Position numbers and translations under genes: made by a program. The notes under the pieces were generated by a model that saw only the letters and a list, made by a program, of their open reading frames with translations, did not search any database and had not been told where the DNA came from. Below, piece by piece: positions 56,001 to 64,000 of a DNA stretch of 64,000 nucleotides (its first letter is position 1; each line of letters opens with the position of its first letter). The stretch covers positions 555,635 through 619,634 of the forward strand of contig RPFO01000744.1 in the NCBI GenBank assembly GCA_009746045.1, read 5' to 3'. Source of the stretch: Mesostigma viride. Its lineage: Eukaryota; Streptophyta; Mesostigmatophyceae; Mesostigmatales; Mesostigmataceae.

Positions 56001-59000
56001 GTGGTTCTCTGAACATAGTTTCTTTATAGTGAGATGGAAGGGTAGCCGCTATAGCTAGGTTATACGGTTCACGTGACATACCTTTTGAGGCCGGTGCGGC
56101 CTGATCCGGATCAGTCGTGGCCAAAGCTTTGGCCAGTTTTTCTTGGCCAGGTGGCAGGAGCTACGTTGAGATATAAACCTGCCGCTGTCTAGGTTTCTTG
56201 GCTCATGGCGTAGTGATTAACTAGATCTAGATTCTTTCTCTCACGCAATATGTGACCTAATAGCCCCGGCAGCCTTACGTAAGCTGCCGGCAATTAGAAC
56301 GCCACATTGCGTCATTTGTTCAGACGCAACATTTGCGTGGCGAAAAAATGCCGTCCGGGCCAAGGCCGCATGACACGCAAAAAAGGACAAAAACAAACCC
56401 ACCTAGCTAAGGTCGGCCTCTTTTCTTTTCCCGCCCACCCTCCCTGCTTGTTTGGGGGTAAGGCTAGCCTTTGCCAAGCAATAAGTGTTCCCATGAGCAT
56501 CGGCGGCCGGGATGTGGCCTGCCTTTTGTATGTGCTCCACTCATTGTTTTAATAAAGAGTCTGGTTACCCTGGAGTTCCTCGGTTAATAGAAGGTACCTT
56601 TTGGCGAAGTAATTAATTTTTTGCCCAAAATGTATCGGATTCCGACCGATTTCGACCTCTATCTTCCATTTTGGACCAAGGCTCGGCCTTTTCACGGCAG
56701 ATCTATCGATTGCGCAACTTGAGATCAGACCACCCTACCTCGTACTTGCCACACTCGACTTTGGCTTACTTGGCGTAAGAGAATGACGTTAGAGCCATTT
56801 TTGCCAGTCTCGTAACAAGTCTATCACCTGGTCGGAAAAGGACTTTCAACTACCCGAGGGCAGATTTGGAATTCCCTTGGAGAGATCTGTCGATTGCACC
56901 AGTCATATTTAATTTTGGGGTCGATCTCCGATGCCCAGTTTCCTTGCGTGGACCGGTTCCTCGCCAATAGCGTCAAGTGTTCAGTCCATGAGCTGGTCAA
57001 CAAGTATTGGAAGGTCGTGATGACATATTTTATGCTTGGCTTGATGACAAGTGGGTAGACTCATTGCATTACACTTGTCACTTCAAGGAGAAGAGATGTG
57101 TCACTTTATGGAGAAGAGATGTGTCACTTTATGGAGAAGAGATGTGTCACTTTATGGAGAAGAGATGTGTCACTTTATGGAGAAGAGATGTGTCACTTTA
57201 TGGAGAAGAGATGTGTCACTTTATGGAGAAGAGATGTGTCACTTTATGGAGAAGAGATGTGTCACTTTATGTAGCGTGAGATGTGTCGCATTATCACTTA
57301 GACACTTTGCATCTAGATATTATGCCAGCACTTTGGATCCTGTCTAGAATGTTCTATAGGAACACTGTTCTAAGAATATACCACGAATATTCTTACTTAG
57401 AATACCAGGAATACTAGGATGGTTCCAAAAGCTTCTATGACAACATCAACTGCTGATATCTTCCTACGTAGCTGGAAGAAAGTATGAAAAGAAACTGGCC
57501 CCCAAGGGCAGGCCTGCACCTCTTTCCCTAACCTCACAAGTTATTTAATAAAACTCTTTCCTGGTCCGTCTTCCATTATTGTCTTCAAGCTCAGTCTTTC
57601 ACCAACTGCAAGTGCAAGGGTAGCGAGGCCAAGCACAAGGTGCATAATTGTGTAAACTGCATTAGCTTCCTCTACCATCAAACATAATGTGCACGCATGC
57701 CATAGATAAATGTGTAAGTGATTTTCTTCCCAATACACGAGTGCTGCATAACATGCAAGCATCTTCTTACTGCTGGCCAATTGTGTAAACATCTACTTCC
57801 ATCTCAGTGCCTTTAGTAGGAAATTGTTTTCATGAATTAGCGGTTAATTAAGTCGGGGCTATGTTTGAAATACACAATTGCTGGTTCTTAAGCTCAGCAT
57901 CAAATCCTTGCACACTACACTGAGCAAGCCAAATGTGTGCTGTCCTGGACCAGCGCAGACTTAGCATCTGCGTATAGTAGTTAACCCTGCTGCATAGCTC
58001 AGTCGCGCCATTCCGCCTGAGCTGGTGTCGTCTCATTGTACGTACAACCTGTCCATCCTGTGAGCCAGCTCCCTCCACACTGATGCTTGTTATGGCCACT
58101 GCCATTACCCAGCTGCTGCTTTCTAGACTTGCGGCATTGCTTACCTTGCCCGCCGTGCCTACATTGTACTGAATCTGACAGAAGCCTCACACAAGCTGGC
58201 ACTCAAGCTGCATTTGTGTGTTGTTCATTCCTTGTTACTCGGCACACTTGTCATTGTGCCCTGCTTGTTCCTGCCTTGCAGTACCATCGAATATGTCTGG
58301 AACTACCATTTAAGCGGCACCATCCCGCCAGAGCTCGGGTCTTTGTCCAGACTAACTACGCTGTAAGCCTACTTCCCTCCATGCTTGCTTGTGACAGCCC
58401 GGTTGTAATTTGCTGCTGTCTGGAGTTGCTGGTTTTTTACCTGTGTTGCCCTTGCCTGCCAAATCCCCACAGCAGCTGGCTGGCAGTTGAGCTGTCTGCC
58501 GCGATAATTTGCTGTTTCCTTGTCGCGCGTTTGTGCTTGTATGCCCTGTGTATCCCTGCCGTTCAGAGATCTGTTGATCTGGAAGAACATGAGCGGCACC
58601 ATCCCACCAGAGCTCAAGTTTTTGTCCAATCTGGAGACGCTGTAAGTCTTCCTCTTCATGTTCAACCTATCTGCCCGTAGAGATGTGCTAATTGTACAAA
58701 TTCTCGTATATTCTCAGACTGTGTTTGGGTTTCATGGAATCAATACACGTACCCGCCCCTATCCGGAACTCTGGCTGACCTGACGAGCTGCCCGCATTCA
58801 CTGAGATCAAGCTGCGCACCGCCGCCAAACACCTTCGCTTACACCCATTCACTCCCGAGAATCGCCAGTCTTTATTGAAACAATGAGTGGACTGGGCCAT
58901 CATAAACGAGTGGCAAGGTGGAACCGAATAAGAAAACGATTCAGCACGTAGTGCATGCCCCCAAGCAACAGATAAAAAGGGGTGGGTGGGTGGGTGAAAG

Positions 59001-61901
59001 AAACTACCTAGACAACAAACTGCGTTTGGCTATATTCCCCTTCGGCCAAGCAGGACAGCCGTCGACAACCGTTATTCACTTCCGTGCAACGTCCAACTTT
59101 CGTCACAAACTCCCTACGAAATACATTGGCTCCCCACTATTCCTACTACTTTCAATGCCCACTAGGGCTTGCCACGCAAAGTGCTTTTGTCACAAAATAT
59201 GGCCACTGACAAGTGGCGACCGTCACGTCACTAGCCTGTGACGCTGGATTTTCAGCAATATCGTTCATTCCGTACTAGAGCCTAAGGACTAGCTAGGGAC
59301 GCGCGGGCAGCTGGCCTACAATTTCCCATATTCAATTTAGGACATAATTGTCTAATGCCTGCTATCCGCGCTGCCGGCGAAAAAAAGCCGGCCACTGTCC
59401 CAGCCGCCTGCGGCGGTCTCTCTCGTACCCCTACCCTAAAATATTTTCGAAGAAATCCGATTCCATGCCGCTGCTGAAACCAACCAGCTACCCGCCTCGG
59501 TGACGCCGCCCACGTGGTTCCTGCTGGACGTCTGCAACCGGATCCTACAGTAGACATTGAGCCGCCAATCCCTGACTCCTGAGTGGCAGCGCAGCTTCCG
59601 TGTCATGTTGTACAAGAACACGGGTTCCCCTGACGACCCTGCTCACTACCGAGGACTGAGGAGAGCTGGTCAACCCAGTCCAGAGCGCTGACCTCATTAG
59701 CTGTTCATGAGCACGATCCTTAACCGCCTCCGTTCTGCTCTCGGGCGTCACATCCATTCCACATTTGGACATCTCATTGAGGATTTATGCTCATGTGACG
59801 CAGTCTACGTGTTTTTTATTTATTAATTAGTTAATGGAACCAATAGGTTATGTAGCTAAGCTGGGCTTTATGAGCTAGATGTCTTAGTGATGTCTCATAT
59901 AATCCTACTTGACTGAAATAGGCCCTGAGATAGGCTATAGCACTTAACAGTAATTCAATGGGGACTTTGCACCACGTGATTGCTTGACAAGACGCGCATT
60001 GCCTATTTAACAAATAGTGTCTACATGTAACACGCGTGCAAGTCACTGGGACATGTCATTGTTGACCCAGTGGAGCCCTGTGACAGTCTGGCCCTTGTGA
60101 CACTTCGCCCCATTTGATACACTCATCGTTAGACAAGTAGCAAAGTGATTTTGTTGCATTATGTAGGCGATTGTCCTTACAATGTCATTCGTAAGCTGCC
60201 ATGCATATCTACAAACGATGTGCTGAGCTACTTGCTCATTTCTATATGCCCAACCGTGGTAACCTGGGCATATATTGCCATATGGCATGAACTGTGTGCA
60301 TGCAACATAGTATCTATGTATGCTGGCAGAGGACATGGATAGTGTCAGTCAGTCCCCAGAGTGGGTTGTGTCTGGGATGTACCCGCATATGCCCACAGAG
60401 GTCACGTGCTTAATAATTAGTCATGCCCACAACAGTGTTCATATGGCTTAATGAAGGGGGCATATGTGCATGGCTGCTTTAGGCCAGTGCAGCGTGCTTC
60501 CGTATGTCATACGGATGACCCTATTTATGGTCAAATAAGCCAACTTGCACTAGTCGGCGATCTTCTACTTTTGAACTAGCAAACATACATAATATCATGT
60601 TTGTTACAAGGTTTATGTCAATTCATGACGTGTGGAAAACAGTGCAATCACGCCCATGGCTGCAGCCTTGTTTTTACTTGGCAGTCGCTAGTCAGGCCCC
60701 TGCCCTCTGCTGCACATTTTTTTTTCTGAATTAGTTTCATCCTAAGCTATTCGATCACTACTGGTGCTATGGTTTGTGTGACAGTAGGTATTTATGACAC
60801 CACACCCTTTTATGTTTGTAAAAACGGTAAGGCCCTGTTAATCTCTTAATGTCACAATATTCGATACAATCGACTTTGCCTTCACGGATTCCCTTGATCT
60901 TTTAGCTTGGGCCACCTCCTGTTGACCATTTTAAGAGGGTCCTGTACCATGGCACTGCGAGTACTTTGGGTGTTGTAAAGCCCAGTCAGTCCGATGTATT
61001 ATGCATTCCCGTTTATGCTTGGGCACGATGACCAGATTTCCAGTTGCTCCTGTATAGTGTCTGCACGTGAACAATGCTGCTATTTTAATGCTCGTGTTGC
61101 GTTTCCCTCCCATGGATCGCAGTCTGACTGTTACTCAAGTTGTTGGCTGGGTGTTGGTCGTGTTTTGGGTGGTGCGCGCTTTTTGTTGGTGCCTGCTCGT
61201 TCCTGCCATTCAGGTCACTGGGGGGACCGAACGAGCTGAGCGGCACCATCCCGCCAGAGCTTGGGTCGTTGTCCAAGCTGACTTATCTGTAAATAACCCT
61301 TGATCCCTCCACATGCTTGTGATGGCCAGGCTTCCACTTTCATGCTGCTGTCCGATGCCGTCAGCCTGTGTTGAATCCACATGCCAGCATAGCCCCCCCA
61401 CGATCTGGCAGTTGAGCTGTGACGTCTGGGTGTTGGCGTGTTGCAGGTTTCTTGGTGAGCACTGTTGTGCAAATGCTTGCTTGTTCCTGCCTTTCCGAGA
61501 GCTAAAATAGCACCAAGCTGGCCGCTCTGTGACGCTATTGCCTTTCCACATGCTGAAGTATGGGCGTAATAGTATAGATAATATATCCTAATGCTCGACT
61601 CGCCTTGTGTTGTTCTTGCATTCAACAATAGGTTCCGTCAGCTCTATGGGGTAAGAATGGGTTTCATGCAAGGTACTACACGTAACAACATTAATAATTG
61701 TGCATTATGATATCTGCCCTGACAGTATGGAACAGATGAAGCATGTGCATTCCAACAGTGTTGCTCATTTCTTGCTATGTACTGTGCCGCTTGTGCAAAC
61801 GCCTTGCACTGTTTGTTTCTGCCTTGCAGATCGGTGGGCGATACCCAGCTGAGCGGTACCATACCACCAGAGCTGGCGTCTGCGCCCAAGCTGACTGCAG
61901 T
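46839..61901 (+). CDS. LRR gene 2, paralogue of LRR gene 1
   Basis: Exons: LRRNT_2 cap 46839-47007; LRR exon ending at 50441 (start about 50357); 58282-58362; 58567-58641; 61214-61288; 61830-61901. All LRR exons carry SGTIPPEL or GTLSSEL cores and leave in phase 2. The first exon and the C-terminal cap were not found. Introns hold a LINE tail, a complete non-autonomous split-direct-repeat element (47346-49138) and a 6 kb YR retrotransposon (50603-56591), so the gene spans at least 15 kb for about 500 recognised coding bases. The same layout and phases as gene 1 point to tandem duplication. Confidence 0.65.
47105..47310 (-). pseudogene. LINE ORF2 tail fragment
   Basis: Minus strand reads VWDPGPNDDKPRPLEPFHDL, LGRNQVLTKMGTHGDMTKVH, WLPWSHNAP, matching the tail near 2240-2370. 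Confidence 0.7.
47346..49138 (-). mobile_element. Complete non-autonomous split-direct-repeat element, 1.8 kb
   Basis: A (47346-47470; TTCTATTCCCACTATTACCA, TTGATTAAAACAATAAGTGG), B (47505-47762; ACAAGAAAAAGAGACC to TCAGAGAACACCGATTC), A again (47760-47883), about 1.0 kb interior, and B again (48884-49138). The paired A and B copies are almost identical. The interior has no RT, gag or recombinase. It has the same A-B-A-internal-B layout as the 6.2 kb coding element at 19240-25410, so it is presumably mobilised in trans. Confidence 0.85.
49139..50356. other. LRR gene 2 intron interval
   Basis: No exon fixed. A short imperfect duplication of GACAAGTATGCCTTGATTTG lies at about 49631-49672. Confidence 0.4.
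50357..50441 (+). CDS. LRR gene 2, LRR exon
   Basis: After TTATCAG, reads QKYVACFCEDLEGTLSSELG, SLELLEEL and ends ACT|GTAAGT in phase 2. It is a diverged LRR; the acceptor choice is uncertain. Confidence 0.55.
51127..52023 (+). pseudogene. Gag-like ORF1 of the 50.6-56.6 kb element
   Basis: MPKGRKAAKQA start, conserved block LVFGTEDWVTDASSWSLSQL, KSVVHLLADEVD, then a basic linker in the first frame (to 51681). The helical block KIVMKIALAMDTLLKELGSA, CLMRVVAALLQVEG is in another frame (51742-52023). Same block order as 24956-23899. The frame change near 51680 shows decay. Confidence 0.65.
52443..53775 (+). pseudogene. Reverse transcriptase of the 50.6-56.6 kb element
   Basis: Blocks in order: LLAMRPSWREICASEENCIK, then after a frameshift near 52740 FGVAKGVGELRFIVNRKLGN, SDLVSYYYSIEVPEWWWDYQ (motif A) and VLAMGHSHAVALGDAIHEMV (motif B). 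After a further shift near 53290 LSITIDDLVASNGRTCEAMN (motif C). A TAG at 53416 and a TAA at 53776 interrupt the frame, so the copy is dead. Amino-acid identity to the 22.3-23.6 kb RT is high. Confidence 0.85.
53776..55283 (+). pseudogene. RNase H and tyrosine recombinase of the 50.6-56.6 kb element
   Basis: RNase H: SDASTYGQGVVYATIE, HINEKEVRAAVKGVERSARS, VVRFVDSTAASGCLAKGRSS, ALQPADGFSRG. The linker DLTAKGIHPNPGP follows, then the recombinase: LLERKVKLATLLAYRRGLDS, later IYGLRHGDATHYF (the expected His before GLRH is Tyr) and ATVARYLGLHRS. Stops at 54232-54234 and 54619-54621 and a frameshift in the G-run at about 55137-55145 inactivate it. Confidence 0.85.
54334..54357 (+). other. 2A-like motif GIHPNPGP
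   Basis: Encodes GIHPNPGP following DLTAK, at the RNase H/recombinase junction, as in the two other copies. It is conserved despite decay elsewhere in this element. Confidence 0.55.
55549..55987. other. Sequence separating B1 from A2
   Basis: Not shared with the solo copy of the same family. Contains repeated CGCAACTTA phrases near 55690-55760. Possibly a later insertion. Confidence 0.4.
56592..57085. other. LRR gene 2 intron interval
   Basis: No gene or clear repeat seen. Confidence 0.4.
57086..57270. repeat. 23-bp minisatellite, about 8 units
   Basis: Unit GAGATGTGTCACTTTATGGAGAA repeated head to tail with almost no variation; the last unit degenerates at about 57270. The 23-base period leaves it open in more than one frame; I do not call it coding. 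Confidence 0.95.
57271..58281. other. LRR gene 2 intron interval
   Basis: No gene or repeat recognised. Confidence 0.35.
58282..58362 (+). CDS. LRR gene 2, LRR exon
   Basis: After CTGCCTTGCAG; reads TIEYVWNYHLSGTIPPELGS, LSRLTTL; ends CT|GTAAGC, phase 2. 81 nt, slightly longer than the usual 72. Confidence 0.8.
58567..58641 (+). CDS. LRR gene 2, LRR exon
   Basis: After GCCGTTCAG; reads DLLIWKNMSGTIPPELKFL, SNLETL; ends CT|GTAAGT, phase 2. 75 nt. Confidence 0.8.
58835..59461 (-). repeat. Solo A-B unit, family shared with 34.99-35.74 kb
   Basis: A contains CGCCAGTCTTTATTGAAACA, ATGAGTGG and GGTGGGTGGGTGGGTGAAAG at its junction. B runs to CGAAGAAATCCGATTC. The reverse complement of both parts occurs at 34986-35735. 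Confidence 0.65.
59500..59770 (+). pseudogene. Non-LTR reverse transcriptase fragment, N-terminal blocks
   Basis: Reads WQRSFRVMLYKNTGSPDDPA, HYRGL (the V.LYK..dP..p..YRGI block of LINE RTs), with stops near 59645-59700, then FMSTILNRLRSALG. It corresponds to a part of RT upstream of the fragment at 29140-29952. Possibly the same family. Confidence 0.65.
59771..61213. other. LRR gene 2 intron interval
   Basis: No exon, repeat or RNA gene recognised. Confidence 0.4.
61214..61288 (+). CDS. LRR gene 2, LRR exon
   Basis: After GCCATTCAG; reads SLGGPNELSGTIPPELGSL, SKLTYL; ends CT|GTAAAT, phase 2. 75 nt; weaker donor than its neighbours. Confidence 0.8.
61830..61901 (+). CDS. LRR gene 2, LRR exon
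   Basis: After CTGCCTTGCAG; reads SVGDTQLSGTIPPELASA, PKLTAV; ends GT|GTAAGC, phase 2. Exactly 72 nt. Last recognised exon of the gene in this window. Confidence 0.8.
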
Positions 61902-62007
61902 GTAAGCATTCCCTTAACACGCTCGTGATGTCCACATTTCTAGACAGCTCCTATCCGTGTTTGCCCGGAGCAAATAAACAGTCCTGAGCCGCAAAATTTC
62001 TGAGCTA

Positions 62008-62488
62008 TCTGCTCATTTTATAGTTATGTTGCGGCGGGCTCAAAGGGGGCCGATCTGCCGCCTGTAGCGTAGCTCTACCGTACGTCACCTACACCATGTA
62101 AGGTGCTTGTTGTTACTTAGGACTAGAGAGAGAAAGGGACCGGCGGTGCGCCGGTACTAGTGCCTACTGGCAACCGTGCCCGCCCTTGATTGAGGGGGGC
62201 GCGGCGCCTTGAGACATGTGCTTTGTTTTCCATTTTCACACCGTACTTAGAGTGGTGTGGTGAACGTAGGGAGGCCCTTTTGCAGCTCCCACCCACCCAC
62301 CCTCGCTGCTGTTGGGGACAAGATTGGACCAAGGGGGCATGTGCTGGGCCCCAGCATGGTGAACTGGCCTAACTTGACAATGACTTGTACAATGATTTTG
62401 AGGGTGTGGCTAGGCTCAACTGTTAAAGCCTGCACACACTTATTGTAATAAACTTGTTTCTCTGGTAGGAAGGCACTCCAATGGACCT
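62008..62488 (+). repeat. Solo B-A unit in LRR gene 2 intron
   Basis: Starts TGAGCTATCTGCTCATTTTA, contains GACCGGCGGTGCGCCGGTAC and CACTTATTGTAATAAACTTG, ends GGAAGGCACTCCAATGGACC. Same orientation as the copy at 40484-40974, and likewise just after the last 72-nt LRR exon recognised upstream. Confidence 0.7.
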
Positions 62489-63086
62489 TAGCTTCAGCAC
62501 CTATGTACGTATTTTTACATATTTTTGGGTCCGACGCTCAGTGCGCGTAATGTACGGCACGCGCAGTCGCTTGGACTTCGCCAATGCAGCATGGCTACCA
62601 GTGGTGAGTGCTGCACCTGGGTGCTGACCTCTGACTGGGGTACTTGGCGCGCGGCGTTGGTCCCATTCGAGATTTTTGAAGTCAACTCAACGCGAACATT
62701 TCTTCCACCAACAGCCAGTCAGAGCAAAACGCTGCCTGAGTTGGCATGCGCTGTGTGTTAGCATGCTAATTTATGCCAGCTATGCTAGCCGCAAATGACT
62801 CAGCGTCGTGCAAAGTAATTTGTGTTGGTTGCGCAATTAATATAGAGGGATGAGGTACGACGTTGGCCCGGTGCTAGGGAATTTCAGTTGACGAACATGC
62901 CGCAGAGAGGGTGTGAGTGGACTAAAGAGCACAACAGAAAAGTTACAAGATGTGGCGACGTAGAAAACAGTTTCGTTGATGAATTACCACTGTGCGTTTT
63001 GCAAGGAACGTTTTACCAGCAACGGGGCATGCGTGAGCATGACCGATCCCAAACACAATTGCAACCCAAGGGATCAGGGAGTGCAA
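62489..63086. other. Interval without a supported gene
   Basis: May contain the C-terminal exons of LRR gene 2, but no cap motif in the right phase was found. Confidence 0.35.
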
Positions 63087-63689
63087 GAATCGTGGTTCTC
63101 TGAACTTAAGTTTCTTTATAGTGAGATGGAAGGGTAGCCGCTATAGCTAGGTTATACGGTTCACGTGACATACCTTTTGAGGCCGGTGCGGCCTGACCCG
63201 GATCAGTCGTGGCCAAAGCTTTGGCCAGTTTTTCTTGGCCAGGTGGCAGGAGAGCTCTACGTTGAGATGTAAACCTGCCACTGTCTGGGTTTCTTTGTTA
63301 ATGGCACCGTGATTAACTAGATCTAGATTCTTTCTCTCACACAATATGTGACCTAATAGCCCCGGCAGCCTTACGTAAGCTGCCGGCAATTAGGACGCCA
63401 CATTGCGTCATTTGTTCAGACGCAACATTTGCGTGGCGAAAAAATGCCGTCCGGGCCAAGGCCGCATGACACGCAAAAAAGGACAAAACCAAACCCACGT
63501 AGGTAAGGTCGGCCTCTTTTCTTTTCCCGCCCACCCTCCCTGCTTGTTTGGGGGTAAGGCTAGCCTTTGCCAAACAATAAGTGCTCCCATGAGCATCGGC
63601 GGCCGGGATGTGGCCTGCCTTTTGTATGTGCTCCACTCATTGTTTTAATAAAGAGTCTGGTTACCCTGGAGTTCCACGGTTAATAGAAT
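63087..63689 (+). repeat. Solo terminal unit of the 50.6-56.6 kb family
   Basis: AGAATCGTGGTTCTCTGAAC to CATTGTTTTAATAAAGAGTC and CCACGGTTAATAGAA. Nearly identical to 55985-56591 with no interior. Confidence 0.85.
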
Positions 63690-64000
63690 ACATGTTTGAA
63701 TCTGTGTCCACTTATTGCCACTTTTCTACAATTAGCAGTTACGTGTGGAACTGCTTAACAAATCAGACAGATATCCATGATAATGCTAATATGAGCCCGT
63801 AAATTAATTGATTAATTAATTAATTAATTAAGAACACACCTCCGTGGGGAGGATATGTAACACTGAGAAGGGTCATATGGTTTTTGATACATTCTAGGCG
63901 ATAACCTGCAAGTGGTAGGTGTAAACTGCCACCTACTCAGGGTGCACAACTGAGGTTCACCTGCACCACCATGTATTCCAGCAGCTGTGCAAAGTTGCGG
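63690..64000. other. Window end, (ATTA)n repeat, no gene
   Basis: 63803-63831 is an ATTA/TTAA microsatellite like the one at 1525-1546. The remainder is unassigned. Confidence 0.5.

Larger units (their letters stand above)
50603..56591 (+). mobile_element. Decayed YR retrotransposon with split direct repeats in LRR gene 2 intron
   Basis: Sense (+) order: A1 (50603-51037; GATTGTGGTTCCCTCAACAT to CCTCTTTTCTTTTC), gag-like, RT, RNase H and YR remnants, B1 (about 55315-55548), a 440-base foreign or diverged stretch, then A2 (55988-56440) and B2 (56441-56591; ending TTTTAATAAAGAGTCTGGTT and CTCGGTTAATAGAA). Its termini match the 19-25 kb element (TTCTATTAACCGNGGAACTC in reverse), so both belong to one lineage. 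Stops and frameshifts throughout pol show inactivity. A solo copy of the ends lies at 63087-63689. Confidence 0.85.

Noticed and set aside
57007-57347. Repeat protein with MCHFMEKRCVTLWRRDVSLY
   Set aside because: The 23-bp minisatellite is open in two overlapping frames; no start context, splice site or homologous protein pattern.
58087-58680. Cys-rich 197-residue open frame
   Set aside because: It overlaps two LRR exons in another frame; the exons have consensus splice sites and phases, so this frame is a shadow.
1-64000. CRISPR array, rRNA or tRNA genes
   Set aside because: No spaced direct repeats of CRISPR type, and no sequence that I could fold into a convincing tRNA or recognise as rRNA.

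Overview
This 64 kb window is eukaryotic nuclear DNA. It has spliced genes with GT-AG introns, very little coding sequence, many microsatellites and a heavy load of transposable elements. The plant-type LRR genes (LRRNT_2 cap, 24-codon LxGTIPPELGSLxxL repeats) and tyrosine-recombinase retrotransposons of the PAT/Kangaroo type suggest a green alga or related photosynthetic protist. I cannot name the species. No rRNA, tRNA or CRISPR array was recognised.

Layout. 1-2.5 kb: 3' end of a broken LINE. 2.9-4.0 kb: element with terminal inverted repeats (TIRs). 4.4-5.2 kb: two exons of an unknown secreted protein. 6.8-7.95 kb: AT-rich insertion joining a bacterial lipoprotein (ABC-transporter amino-acid-binding protein) to a frameshifted mitochondrial nad2. 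8-10.7 kb, 13-15 kb, 19.2-25.4 kb, 47.3-49.1 kb and 50.6-56.6 kb: retrotransposons with split direct repeats (order A-B-A-internal-B). Two carry gag-like, RT, RNase H and tyrosine-recombinase (YR) reading frames; the others are non-autonomous. A third, decayed pol lies at 11.1-12.5 kb. 15-18.5 kb: degenerate hAT transposase, itself split by a 1.07 kb hAT-type element. 28.5-42 kb and 46.8-62 kb: two tandem LRR genes built from short, mostly 72-nt exons between phase-2 introns, whose introns hold most of the remaining repeats. 31.7-33.5 kb: a large inverted repeat around a (CTC)n tract.

How the parts relate. At least eight repeat families share one plan: an A block with a core like TTTATTAAAACAATAAGTGG, a G-rich tract followed by AAAAGAGACC-like sequence at the A/B junction, and in most families a B block ending near CCGATTC. 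Solo A-B units are best read as internally deleted remnants, like solo LTRs. In all three YR-retrotransposon polyproteins a 2A-like motif, G(D)(V/I)HPNPGP, sits between RNase H and the recombinase. The LRR genes are the only clearly host-functional loci; they look like secreted or receptor-type recognition proteins and are enlarged by TE insertions in their introns.

Limits: splice sites were called by eye, repeat borders are usually good to about 10-30 bases, and no database search was possible.
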